Below the pieces are notes generated by a model. It was not told where the DNA came from. It searched no databases and saw only the letters and a list, made by a program, of their open reading frames with translations. Below are positions 52,202-61,069 of a DNA stretch of 64,000 nucleotides, piece by piece. The position numbers and the translations under genes are program-made. This DNA is from Emticicia sp. 21SJ11W-3. GTDB taxonomy: Bacteria > Bacteroidota > Bacteroidia > Cytophagales > Spirosomataceae. The stretch lies in NCBI RefSeq assembly GCF_024138715.1, contig NZ_CP092074.1, positions 3,844,001 to 3,908,000 on the forward strand, given 5' to 3'. Position 1 is the stretch's first letter. Every line of letters begins with the position of its first letter.

Positions 52202-52603
52202 TTATTTCTTAACCAGTTTTCTGAGGAGGTCGGTGGTGATAGGCTTAGATATATAACCAATAATGATTGGATATTGCTTGGCTTTTTCTTTATCGAAAGG
52301 ATTAGTAGACGACGACAAAATAACTACTTTCGTATCCGGGAACCTGGGGTATAGCTCCGCCACAAATTCATCAAGATACTCCCAACCGCTCATAACAGGC
52401 ATATTTACATCAAGAAAGACCAGGCTCGGGTAGTCTGATGTGTCTTCTTCGGGCTTATCAAGCAGCGTTTTATAGTAGTCAAGAGCTTCTTTACCACTTA
52501 ATGCTGTAATCACCTCTTTCGTAAAAGCTGATTTTTCAGTCACCATTTTAATGAGCATCAATGTGGTCATGTCATCATCAATGCAAAGTAGCTTGTTTAT
52601 CAT
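52202..52603 (-). CDS. Single-domain response regulator
   Basis: The 133-residue protein is one receiver domain of the CheY type: LLCIDDDMTT acidic pocket, phospho-acceptor Asp65 (VFLDVNMPVMSG), Ser near LSSS and the Lys in ISKPI. It has no output domain, so it acts through a partner or as a phosphate relay. It overlaps the upstream hybrid kinase gene by 26 bp, so the two are translated in close coupling; the kinase is its obvious phosphodonor. Confidence 0.93.
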   Translation of the reverse strand: MINKLLCIDDDMTTLMLIKMVTEKSAFTKEVITALSGKEALDYYKTLLDKPEEDTSDYPSLVFLDVNMPVMSGWEYLDEFVAELYPRFPDTKVVILSSSTNPFDKEKAKQYPIIIGYISKPITTDLLRKLVKK

Positions 52604-55600
52604 ACCTAACTTTAAATTTTAAAATAAACATGGTACCGCAATCAATTTTGCTTTCAACATCAATAGCGCCACCCAATGCTTCAAGTTGTGATTTAACCAG
52701 GTACAAACCCATGCCTTTACTATCGGGCCGGTCATGAAACCGCTGGTACAAACCAAACATTTTTTCACGGTGTCGCTTCATGTCAATACCAATTCCATTG
52801 TCTTCGAAAGTCAAAATAACAAAATCTCCTTCATATTTTGTCTTAATGTTTATTTTTACTTTTCGGGAGTATGACCGATATCTGATTGCATTGGTGGTCA
52901 GATTCATCAAAATGCTTTCAAGGTAAGTATCGTTGAACACCACTGCGGGTGCCATGCTGAAGTCAGTAGTAATTTCTGCTTCTGATTCTTCCACCTGATA
53001 ATTCAGTTGTGTTAATACCTTTTTCATAATCTTATCGAACCGCACATGGCCAATCTCGATTGAACCGTTGTCTCTGATAACCAGAATATCAATAAGATCG
53101 CTGATGGTATCATTCAGCAAATGTGTTGAAACCCTGAAACCCTGAATAATCTGTAACAATACAGGGTTATCGATAGACATTTCGTCAACAATATTAAGAA
53201 ATCCGATAAGATTTGACAAAGGTGCCTTAAAATTATGAGAAGTTATATATGAAAAGTGTTTTAAATCTTCATTGCTTTGGTTCAATTCCTTTATTAACTG
53301 CTCTTTTTCAAGCTCCCGCTGTTTTCTATCGGTTATGTCTCGCTGTATAGAAATCCAGTGGGTAAACCTTCCGCCGGGGTCTGCCACCGGTGCCACAGAT
53401 ACATTCATCCAGAAATCTTCACCGTTTTTTCTTTGGTTTTTCAGCTCAACCTCACAGTGTTCACATTTAATAAATGCCTCTTCCAATTTGCTTAACTCTG
53501 CTACGCTTGGGCTCTGCCTCAAAAAAGCCAGCAGGGGTTGACCAATCAGTTCGCCGGGTGTGTGGCCTGTCATCAGAGCGCAGGCATCGTTTACATATAT
53601 TATAATTGGGTTGGCGCTGTCGTTACCAATTGTATTGGCAATGAGAACCGCATCTTTTGTGTTTGTAATAACAGACTCCAATTGCCTCAACCGGTTTTCT
53701 TCTTCTTTCTGGCGGGTTATATCCTGCATAGCGCCAATGATTCTTACAGGGTTCTTCTCTTCGTCTAACATAATAAAACCGCGGTCATATACATATTTAT
53801 ATGAGCCGTCGGCACAGCGGAAACGGTACTCTAACTTTATGTTTGATTGTTTTTTTTCAAATACATTATTAAGAAAATCATATACTTTCTTCTTGTCTTC
53901 CTGGTGTACGGTTTGTTCCCACCACAGGCGGGCATCATTTACCTGAACATATTCTGGCGGGTATCCAAAAACCTTGTTAATCCCTTTGTTATAGGTGATG
54001 CGGTTTCTGGTAAGGTCCATATCCCAGATGGTATCGCTGGTGGCTTTCATCACAATATCATATCTCTCTTTAGACCTCCTCAGCTTTTCACCGGCCTCGC
54101 GGTTGTCGAGCAAAATACCTACAAGGTTGGCTGCTCTCTCAATGAATTTAACTTCGTGGTCTTTCGGAGACTTTGGGGTAGTATAGTAAGTAGCAAAACT
54201 GCCTGACACCACCCCATTGCTTTTTTTACATGGCACCGACCAGCACGCTTTAAAGTTAAATGCAGCAGCCAGCACCCGAAAATCTTCCCAAAGTACATCG
54301 GTTTCAATATCTGTAACAATTACTTTTTCGCCGCGCCACATGGCAGTACCGCACGAGCCTGTACGTGGCCCGATGGCCAGCCCGTCTATCGCCTTTGAGA
54401 ATTCTGCAGGAACAGAGCTACCCGCAACTTTGTTGATTCTGTTTTCTTCGTCCAGCATTACTACAGAGCAAATGGCACCGGTAATAAGACGCTCAATCTC
54501 AACAGTCAGTTTTTCAAGAATGCGCTCAAATGGCACGTCTCCGGTGGCATTAATCTCAAAAATTTCCCGCTCTATTTCCAGCATGGTTTCGTGGTACTTT
54601 CTGCTGGTTATATCTTGTTTGGCACCGTATATACGTATGGGTTGGTCTTGCTCGTAAATAACAAATGCCCTCTCTAATACATACACGTAGTCGCCGTCGG
54701 CACGTTGAAAACGATACTCAACAGCAAACTGCTCATTTTTTCCGGTTAAAGCCACCTCAATTTCCTTCTTCACTCGGCAGGCATCATCAGGATGTATGTG
54801 GTCTTCCCAGAAATTGGCTTCCAGGTAATCATTTACTACCGGATACCCGAATAACTTCAGGTAGCCGTCGCCCGAAACAAAAGTACGTTTCACCCGTAAA
54901 TCATAATCCCAGATGGCATCGCTTGTTGCCTGAGCCACAGCCGCATAACGCTCGTTAGACTCGCGAAGCATTCGCTCATATTCCAGTCTTTTTCCTACGT
55001 CTCTCGAATTGGAAACAATTCCTCGCACCGTGTGGTCTTTCAGCAGATTAGTAATGGTGGTTTCCATCCAGACCCAGCTACCATTGGTATGCATAACCCG
55101 GTAAGGCGCAATTGTAATGCTGCCTTGCAGCCTAAGCCCCTTAGCTGCGGCTGAAACCCTGGGGGCATCATCAGGATGTATAAAGCTGAAGGCATTCTGG
55201 TGTATTAAGGTATCAGGTGAATAGCCCAGTATAGATTCATGATTAGGGCTTACGTACTGAAAAGTAAAGTCGTTGTCAATAATTGTCATCAGGTCGGCAC
55301 CTTCCTGTACCAATGCCCTGAAACGTTGTTCGCTGATACGCAGTGCGTTTTCGGCTTTCAGCTTTTCTGTTATGTCTGTCGACAACACTAATCTTGCTTT
55401 TCTGCCCGAGAAATCAATCATGTTACCTGCAATTTCAACATGAATAATCTCTCCGTTCTTTTTCAGGTGTCGGGTAATCCGCTTAAGCCGCTTCCCTTCA
55501 TTCTTAAAGTCGTTTATGAGCGCAATTACTTCTGGTATGTTTACTTTAGGGCGGATGTCAAGAATATTCATTTTCAGAAACTCTTCTTTAGAATACCCGT

Positions 55601-56123
55601 AATAATCAATGGCCGCCTGGTTTACATCCAGAAACTGAAATGAATTAATTTCATATACCCACATAGGTACCGGGTTCAGATGAAACAATTCTTTGTAACG
55701 TTTTTCTGACTCCCTGAGTGAGATGAGATTTTTTTTGCGTTCAAGGCTGTAAAGAATGCTTTTGTAAAGAAGCGAAGCGCTCAGTTCGGGTCTGAATAGA
55801 AAATCGGCGGCACCCATAGAAAGGCTTCTGATACTAAAGTTTTTATCGACCGAATCGCTGATAATGATAACGGGCAGGTCCATAGACGAGCTCAGGGCCT
55901 CTTGCAGCCTTTCTTCAGCATTATAGCAATTGGCATCTACAACAAACAGAATAATATCAAAGGGTTTGCTTGCCAGCAGCTGAACTTTCATTTCAGCCAG
56001 GCTTCTGACATAAAAGACCTGATTATTAAGTACGCCGTCAGAAAGATATTTTTCTACACGGAAAACGTCATCCGGGTTATCCTCAACAACCAGAATGTTA
56101 AACTGTTTGGTAAAAACGGACAT
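52578..56123 (-). CDS. Large cytoplasmic multi-PAS/GAF sensor kinase with N-terminal pseudo-receiver
   Basis: The 1181-residue protein lacks membrane helices. Order: receiver-like domain (1-125), three PAS domains (about 138-260, 262-385, 390-515), a GAF domain (about 520-675), two PAS domains (about 683-805 and 810-935), HisKA with His963 (SYITSHNFKAPLSNL) and HATPase (NLTTNAIRY, DNGIGIDMKR, KGMGLYLV). The receiver keeps acidic Glu14/Asp15, but the phospho-acceptor position reads Val61 in ILFVVDANC and the usual Lys is Arg111, so it is probably a sensing or dimerising pseudo-receiver. It overlaps its response regulator gene by 26 bp. Signals could include redox, light or small ligands. Confidence 0.92.
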   Translation of the reverse strand: MSVFTKQFNILVVEDNPDDVFRVEKYLSDGVLNNQVFYVRSLAEMKVQLLASKPFDIILFVVDANCYNAEERLQEALSSSMDLPVIIISDSVDKNFSIRSLSMGAADFLFRPELSASLLYKSILYSLERKKNLISLRESEKRYKELFHLNPVPMWVYEINSFQFLDVNQAAIDYYGYSKEEFLKMNILDIRPKVNIPEVIALINDFKNEGKRLKRITRHLKKNGEIIHVEIAGNMIDFSGRKARLVLSTDITEKLKAENALRISEQRFRALVQEGADLMTIIDNDFTFQYVSPNHESILGYSPDTLIHQNAFSFIHPDDAPRVSAAAKGLRLQGSITIAPYRVMHTNGSWVWMETTITNLLKDHTVRGIVSNSRDVGKRLEYERMLRESNERYAAVAQATSDAIWDYDLRVKRTFVSGDGYLKLFGYPVVNDYLEANFWEDHIHPDDACRVKKEIEVALTGKNEQFAVEYRFQRADGDYVYVLERAFVIYEQDQPIRIYGAKQDITSRKYHETMLEIEREIFEINATGDVPFERILEKLTVEIERLITGAICSVVMLDEENRINKVAGSSVPAEFSKAIDGLAIGPRTGSCGTAMWRGEKVIVTDIETDVLWEDFRVLAAAFNFKACWSVPCKKSNGVVSGSFATYYTTPKSPKDHEVKFIERAANLVGILLDNREAGEKLRRSKERYDIVMKATSDTIWDMDLTRNRITYNKGINKVFGYPPEYVQVNDARLWWEQTVHQEDKKKVYDFLNNVFEKKQSNIKLEYRFRCADGSYKYVYDRGFIMLDEEKNPVRIIGAMQDITRQKEEENRLRQLESVITNTKDAVLIANTIGNDSANPIIIYVNDACALMTGHTPGELIGQPLLAFLRQSPSVAELSKLEEAFIKCEHCEVELKNQRKNGEDFWMNVSVAPVADPGGRFTHWISIQRDITDRKQRELEKEQLIKELNQSNEDLKHFSYITSHNFKAPLSNLIGFLNIVDEMSIDNPVLLQIIQGFRVSTHLLNDTISDLIDILVIRDNGSIEIGHVRFDKIMKKVLTQLNYQVEESEAEITTDFSMAPAVVFNDTYLESILMNLTTNAIRYRSYSRKVKINIKTKYEGDFVILTFEDNGIGIDMKRHREKMFGLYQRFHDRPDSKGMGLYLVKSQLEALGGAIDVESKIDCGTMFILKFKVRYDKQATLH

Positions 56124-56422
56124 TAGTAATCATTTTGGGCTGAGATAGGGCAACATGTAACCGATCAAATTCTGGGTAGAATTCGGTTAAGCATGATGTC
56201 TTTACCTGTAGTTTAAATATTCTTAACTCAAGTTTAGCAATTAATAATCTTTAACAGTTTATAGTTTTATCGCTTAAGAATAAGCAAGCAGAAACGGAAG
56301 AAGTTGAAAAACTCTCCGGTTGAACCCTTATTCACTCAAAGCCAGCAATCAGGCTAAACTAAAAAACCGGGCAGCTTACCAGCGCCTGGTGTTTCAGCAT
56401 ACAAAAGTAATGAAATAAAATC
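56124..56422. other. Intergenic region without a recognised gene
   Basis: About 300 bp between the hybrid kinase and the phosphodiesterase-like gene, both minus strand. An imperfect inverted repeat lies near 56158-56188 (AATTCT/AGAATT plus AACCG/CGGTT with a 4-nt bulge). I see no tRNA, promoter of good quality or open frame worth supporting. Confidence 0.35.
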
Positions 56423-57169
56423 TTATTTTAATACAAAATTATTCAGTAACTGCAAATCATCAGTACCGATAAAGTCAACACCTAGTTTTTTTAATGTCTC
56501 AAACGTCAGCAATGTATTGGCAGTACCCCATAACCTTACCCTTTTTCCTCTCGCATGGTTAAACATCACAAACTCACTTATTTTCTGGTAGGTTTCTTCG
56601 GGCATCTCCTGCTTACCGGGCCAGTACTTGCCAAAATCTGTAAAGCTGGCGCTCACCATGTCTACACGTTTGTAGGCTTTATCAGAATAAACCGTTGTTT
56701 TCCGGCCGTCAAAGTAAAAAAGTTTGTCGTACTGCTCAAATTCTTCCGGCTTGGGCATGTCGCCACTTATGGTAATCTGTACGTGTTTCAGTTCTTTTCT
56801 ATGTGGTTTCAGCAGTTTTTCCAGTTCTGCCATTATCAACCTGCCATCTTTTTTCAGATCCAGCAGCAGATAAAGCTTTTTCTTATCCGGGTAGGCATAG
56901 CCTTTGTTGGCTTTTATCCGTGCTAGAAGGGGCTCCAGATACAAAGCTTTGAAAGTGCGGTCTTCTGCAATGTTTTTCCAGTCATGGGCCACATACAGGT
57001 CTCCGTCTTTCAGATACAAATCGGCCTCAATTGAGTCAAACCCCAGGTCATAGGCATCATAAAACGGTCTTGCATGTTCGTAATCGTTATGCGAGTGCAT
57101 GAGCTGTCCGAAAGCCTGATTAGCCATAAGCAACATACTAATGATGGCGAGTCTGATATTTTTTTTCAT
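56423..57169 (-). CDS. Exported PLC/GDPD-like phosphodiesterase
   Basis: The 248-residue protein has a signal peptide (MKKNIRLAIISMLLMANQAFG). The start of the mature part, HSHNDYEHARPFYDAYDLGFDSIEADLYL, then LYVAHDW, matches the PLC-like TIM barrel with the HxN/ExD metal-binding pattern of glycerophosphodiester phosphodiesterase and PI-PLC-like families. VRLWGTANTLLTFETL and GVDFIGTDD near the end fit the GDPD C-terminal strands. It may cut glycerophosphodiesters in the periplasm. Its coding region overlaps the upstream kinase gene by 32 bp. Confidence 0.85.
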   Translation of the reverse strand: MKKNIRLAIISMLLMANQAFGQLMHSHNDYEHARPFYDAYDLGFDSIEADLYLKDGDLYVAHDWKNIAEDRTFKALYLEPLLARIKANKGYAYPDKKKLYLLLDLKKDGRLIMAELEKLLKPHRKELKHVQITISGDMPKPEEFEQYDKLFYFDGRKTTVYSDKAYKRVDMVSASFTDFGKYWPGKQEMPEETYQKISEFVMFNHARGKRVRLWGTANTLLTFETLKKLGVDFIGTDDLQLLNNFVLK

Positions 57170-58124
57170 AAGTTACTAACCAGTTATATAATTTATTTGC
57201 GTCTTCTTTTTTAAACAGTTGGGTGCCATCGTTCATAGTAGCCGCCGACCCACAGGCTACACCCCAGAGCAGCATTTCTATCACACTTTTACCCTCAGAC
57301 AAAGCCCATACCATACCCCCAACCATGCTGTCGCCGGCACCTACGGTACTTCTTTTCTGAACAGACGGCGCAGGCACGTGCCTGCAGGTATCAGCAGTAA
57401 CCAGAATAGCACCCTGCGGCCCCAGCGACACCACCACAATTTCACATTTCCCTTTGGCTATAATTTCGGTAGCTGCGTCATCTACTTCATTAATTTCCAG
57501 TTTATCAGTTTTTACAAGCCTGGCAAGCTCGCTCAGGTTCGGTTTTAACAGATAAACGCCTTCTTCAATGGCTTTTTCTAAAGGTATGCCAGACGTATCT
57601 GCTACCAGCCTTGAGTTGGTTTTTTTAGCAATAGCTGCTACTTTTTCGTAGAAATCGTTATCAACCCCTGCCGGAAGGCTGCCGCTGGCCACCAGATAAT
57701 CGGGTTTCAGTGCCTCAATGGCTTTTAATAAAGCCGCCGTTTCGGCTTCTGTAACCATTGGAGCAGGCATACCAAATCTATATTGGGCATTGGTGTTGGT
57801 ATCTACTGCAATAAAATTTTCACGGGTTTCGCTGGCGGTTTTTACAATATGGCAATCAATACCTTCGTGCTTTATCAATTCCTGCAGCATATCGCCTGAG
57901 GCCCCGCCCGCCGTAAAAACGGCCAGGCTATTGCCCCCCAGCCGGTTAATGGCCTTTGACACATTAATACCTCCGCCGCCTGCGTCATACTGTGGCGCGT
58001 CACATCTTATTTTTTGCTCGGCCACCAGGCCGGCAAATTTGGTGCTTTTGTCAACAGCAGGGCTGGCTGTAAGGGTAACAATTTTGTGTTGGTTCATATT
58101 CATCTGTTTTACGGATTTAATCAT
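57138..58124 (-). CDS. PfkB-family sugar kinase, 1-phosphofructokinase/tagatose-6-phosphate type
   Basis: The 328-residue protein is of the ribokinase-like PfkB superfamily in the hexose-phosphate branch: TASPAVDKSTK, GGGINVSKAINRLGG, LKPNLSELARL and the ATP/anion-hole motif GAGDSMVGG with its catalytic Asp. It probably phosphorylates fructose 6-phosphate, fructose 1-phosphate or tagatose 6-phosphate. Starts at 58124, 58103 and 58097 are all possible; 58124 is 3 bp after the xerD stop and fits coupling, while the domain itself begins near 58085. It overlaps the downstream phosphodiesterase gene. Confidence 0.9.
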   Translation of the reverse strand: MIKSVKQMNMNQHKIVTLTASPAVDKSTKFAGLVAEQKIRCDAPQYDAGGGGINVSKAINRLGGNSLAVFTAGGASGDMLQELIKHEGIDCHIVKTASETRENFIAVDTNTNAQYRFGMPAPMVTEAETAALLKAIEALKPDYLVASGSLPAGVDNDFYEKVAAIAKKTNSRLVADTSGIPLEKAIEEGVYLLKPNLSELARLVKTDKLEINEVDDAATEIIAKGKCEIVVVSLGPQGAILVTADTCRHVPAPSVQKRSTVGAGDSMVGGMVWALSEGKSVIEMLLWGVACGSAATMNDGTQLFKKEDANKLYNWLVTYEKKYQTRHH

Positions 58125-58127
58125 TTC

Positions 58128-59045
58128 TTATTGTTTGGGGTGCGAATCCTCCCGGGGGTGATAACTCCGGAGGGTTTCCTGCAAAAACGCTCTGTCGAGG
58201 TGTGTATATATCTCGGTGGTAGTAATTGACTCATGCCCCAGCATTTCCTGCACGGCGCGGAGGTCTGCCCCGCCCTCAATGAGATGCGTAGCAAAAGAAT
58301 GCCTGAAAGTATGTGGCGAAATACTTTTATGAATACCTGCACGTTCGGCCAGTTCTTTTATTATCAGAAAAATCATTACCCGAGTTAAAGGCCGTCCCCG
58401 CCGATTTAGAAAAACCACATCCTGTGCGTCAGGCTTGATATCCAGATGATTCCTTACCGTTTCAAGATAAATATTGGTAAACTTAACGGCGTCTCGCCCA
58501 ATGGGTACCAGTCTCATTTTATTGCCCTTACCAATTACACGCACAAAACCAATATCAAAGTAACAATTGGTTAGTTTCAAATCAACCAGTTCAGACACCC
58601 TCACGCCGCAACTATATAGCACTTCCAGAATTGCCCTGTTTCGGGTGCCTTCATTCGTAGACATATCAATTATGCCCAGCATTTGCTCAATTTCAGGAAA
58701 CGACAGCGTGTCTGGAAGTTTCCTGCCGGTTTTAGGGCCTTCAATTAACTGGGTGGGGTCTGTTTTGATGAGGTTTTCAAGCGCCAGATATTTGTAGAAA
58801 GATTTGATACCAGATAAAATGCGCGCCTGAGAAGTGGCCGTAAGCCCGAATTGATTGATGTAGGCCAGAAAATCAGAAATATCCTGATCGTTGATTTGCT
58901 CCGGACCCGGATTATGGTCGGTCATGGCGGCAAACTGGCTTAGTTTTTCAACATCTCTTAAGTAGGCTTCAATGGAGTTTTCGGACATAGACCGCTCCAG
59001 CCGAAGGTAATTCTTAAAATGTTGAATATAGATGGGCCAATTCAA
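58128..59045 (-). CDS. xerD: Tyrosine recombinase XerD
   Basis: XerD with XerC resolves chromosome dimers at dif. The 305-residue protein has all catalytic residues: Arg149 (CGVRVSEL), Lys174, His245 and Arg248 (HTFRHSFATHL), His271 (LGHESITTT) and Tyr280 (EIYTHLD). The N-terminal SAM-like domain matches XerC/D. The start is a TTG at 59045, since the conserved W at residue 3 and FKNYLRLER come before any ATG. No integration signature or cargo is nearby, so this is the housekeeping enzyme. It heads the unit with the PfkB gene. Confidence 0.92.
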   Translation of the reverse strand: MNWPIYIQHFKNYLRLERSMSENSIEAYLRDVEKLSQFAAMTDHNPGPEQINDQDISDFLAYINQFGLTATSQARILSGIKSFYKYLALENLIKTDPTQLIEGPKTGRKLPDTLSFPEIEQMLGIIDMSTNEGTRNRAILEVLYSCGVRVSELVDLKLTNCYFDIGFVRVIGKGNKMRLVPIGRDAVKFTNIYLETVRNHLDIKPDAQDVVFLNRRGRPLTRVMIFLIIKELAERAGIHKSISPHTFRHSFATHLIEGGADLRAVQEMLGHESITTTEIYTHLDRAFLQETLRSYHPREDSHPKQ

Positions 59046-59129
59046 AACCGTAATTTTTATACAGTAAACACGAATGGTTTTCGTAACTTGCCATAAAAAT
59101 ACTCAATCATCTATTCAATTGTTTTTCTG

Positions 59130-59558
59130 ATGAAGAAAATAATTATAATTAACGGACCCAACCTGAATCTGCTTGGTAAAAGAGAGCCACATATTTATGG
59201 AAGCCAGACTTTTGAGGATTATCTAGCCGAACTAAAGCAGTTATTTCCTGATATTGAACTTCATTATTATCAGTCTAACCACGAAGGCAGCATTATTGAC
59301 AAAATTCATGAAGCCGGCTATGGTCAGGTAGCATTTGATGGCCTCATTATCAATGCAGGCGCTTACACGCATACATCAGTTGCCATTGCCGACGCCCTAT
59401 CGGCCATTAAAACCCCGGCAGTAGAGGTGCACATCTCTAATATACATGCCCGCGAGGCATTTAGGCATCATTCTTACCTTACCAGCCGATGCAAAGGCAT
59501 GATTTGCGGCCTGGGCTTGAAAGGTTACGAAATGGCCATACGGTATTTTATAGTGTAG
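59130..59558 (+). CDS. aroQ: Type II 3-dehydroquinate dehydratase
   Basis: AroQ dehydrates 3-dehydroquinate in the shikimate pathway. At 142 residues it is a normal dodecameric type II enzyme: INGPNLNLLGKREPHIYG with catalytic Tyr23, NHEGSIIDKIHEA, INAGAYTHTSVAI and the EVHISNIHAREAFRHHS histidine region. It diverges from xerD and is alone on its transcript. No other aromatic-pathway gene lies nearby. Confidence 0.96.
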   Translation: MKKIIIINGPNLNLLGKREPHIYGSQTFEDYLAELKQLFPDIELHYYQSNHEGSIIDKIHEAGYGQVAFDGLIINAGAYTHTSVAIADALSAIKTPAVEVHISNIHAREAFRHHSYLTSRCKGMICGLGLKGYEMAIRYFIV

Positions 59559-59920
59559 CCTGCCAAAAACCACATAAAGGGGCTTACAGGCCAATAAATC
59601 TGCCGGTTGAAAAAAGCTATTCAAAAGCCACCTTTCAGTTTTAAATTTAAGCATTTATTTATGTTCTCTTAATACTGATTTTATGCTTAAAACCGGGCAT
59701 TTATGCTTATGATACGTTTTTCAATGAATAGTCGTCAAATTAGACTAATTTGTCGTTTATTTAATCAGACAATGACATTTATCATTTAACTTCGTGAATT
59801 ATAGCGTTGAAATTCAGTTGGGCATATTAATATAATCCATAACCTTTTACATACGCTAGCCGTTTATTAAATACTTATACCTTTTATTTACTAACTCTCT
59901 CTAAAAAGAAAAATCTTAAA
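59559..59920. other. Promoter region of the RND efflux operon with repeats
   Basis: No gene is seen in these 362 bp. It contains ATGCTTA twice in direct repeat 20 bp apart (59683-59689 and 59703-59709), the inverted TAAGCAT at 59648-59654, and a 17-bp palindrome at 59736-59752. I could not find a full -33/-7 pair. The repeats are likely operators for the pump genes downstream. Confidence 0.45.
59736..59752. promoter_or_regulatory. 17-bp perfect palindrome upstream of the RND operon
   Basis: CAAATTAG (59736-59743), one A and CTAATTTG (59745-59752) are exact complements. Position and symmetry suit a TetR- or MarR-type operator. No regulator gene of that kind lies in the window. Confidence 0.5.
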
Positions 59921-61036
59921 ATGCGTTCTATGCGTACCATACTTACCATTGTTGCAATTATTGTAGTTTTAGTGCTAGGCAAAATTTTCTTATTCAGCAA
60001 ACCTGATGATAAAATGGCCGGGGGGCCCGGTGGTGGCGGTGGCGCCGGCAAAGGGGGTGACAAAGGAGGTGCCAAAGGCCCCGGTGGTGGTGGCCCTGCA
60101 ACAGCCGTAAATATTTTTGTAACAGGTTTTGCACAGCTTGACAACGCCGTTACGTCGCCGGGTACGGTGTTTCCAAACGAAGAAGTACAGCTAATGCCCG
60201 AGGCATCTGGCAGAATCGTTTCTCTTACCATTAAAGAAGGTGGCCGCGTTGCCGCAGGGCAAACAATTGCCAAAATAAGAGATAACGACTTACAGGCACA
60301 GTTGAAGAAACTAAACTACCAGATTGAGCTGGCTAAACAAACCGATGCCCGCCAGAAAAAATTACTTGAAATTAATGCGATCAGCCGCGAGGAGTATGAA
60401 ATTACTTCTAACACCTTGAATACCCTTGCTGCCGATAAGGAATTTATAGAAACCAGCCTGGACAAAACAGTTCTTAAAGCCCCGTTTGCAGGTAAAATAA
60501 GTTTCAAAAATGTCAGCCTTGGTGCTTATGTAACGCCAAGTATCAGCCTTGCCACACTGGTACAGACCAATCCGGTAAAAATTGATTTTGCTGTTCCTGA
60601 AAAATACTCAACTCAGTTAAGGCTAGGCTCAGCGGTTAAGTTTGAAGTAGAAGGGCAAAGCCAGATTTACACTGCCACTATTAATGCCATTGACCCTAAA
60701 ATTGACCCGAACCTGCGCACGCTGAAAGTTAGAGCCATTGCTCAGAACCCTAATGACAGACTTATACCCGGTATGTTTGTAAAAGTAACCGTAGACCTTG
60801 ATATATCGCAAGCAATTATGGTTCCAACAGAAGCCATCATTCCTATTCTGAAAGGTAAAAAGGTATATGTAATGCAAGATGGGAAAGTGACCGAAAAAAT
60901 GGTTGAAACAGGCTTGCGTACCGACAAAAGTATTCAGATTACGAGCGGACTGGTACCCGGAGACTCGCTGATTGTGAGTGGTATAATGGCATTGAAAAAA
61001 GATGCTCCTGTAAAAGTAAAACAGGTTGTAAAATAA
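59921..61036 (+). CDS. RND efflux periplasmic adaptor (membrane fusion protein)
   Basis: The 371-residue adaptor links the inner membrane pump to an outer membrane channel. It has an N-terminal membrane helix (about 5-26), then a Gly/Lys-rich linker at about 34-58 (PGGGGGAGKGGDKGGAKG), which is unusual. The rest is normal: lipoyl half-motifs GRIVSLTIKEGGRVAAGQTIAKI and APFAGKISFKNVSLGAYV, an alpha-hairpin (about 125-175), a beta-barrel (KIDFAVPEKYSTQLRL) and the membrane-proximal domain. The ATG at 59921 is used. It is 33 bp upstream of the pump gene. No TolC gene lies within the window. Confidence 0.92.
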   Translation: MRSMRTILTIVAIIVVLVLGKIFLFSKPDDKMAGGPGGGGGAGKGGDKGGAKGPGGGGPATAVNIFVTGFAQLDNAVTSPGTVFPNEEVQLMPEASGRIVSLTIKEGGRVAAGQTIAKIRDNDLQAQLKKLNYQIELAKQTDARQKKLLEINAISREEYEITSNTLNTLAADKEFIETSLDKTVLKAPFAGKISFKNVSLGAYVTPSISLATLVQTNPVKIDFAVPEKYSTQLRLGSAVKFEVEGQSQIYTATINAIDPKIDPNLRTLKVRAIAQNPNDRLIPGMFVKVTVDLDISQAIMVPTEAIIPILKGKKVYVMQDGKVTEKMVETGLRTDKSIQITSGLVPGDSLIVSGIMALKKDAPVKVKQVVK

Positions 61037-61069
61037 GGTTTTTAGCATTGAATTGAAATTCGTAAAAAT

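Noticed and set aside
58128-59045. XerD as a mobile-element integrase
   Set aside because: No attachment repeats, tRNA gene, excisionase or cargo nearby; the neighbours (PfkB kinase, aroQ) and sequence fit housekeeping XerD.
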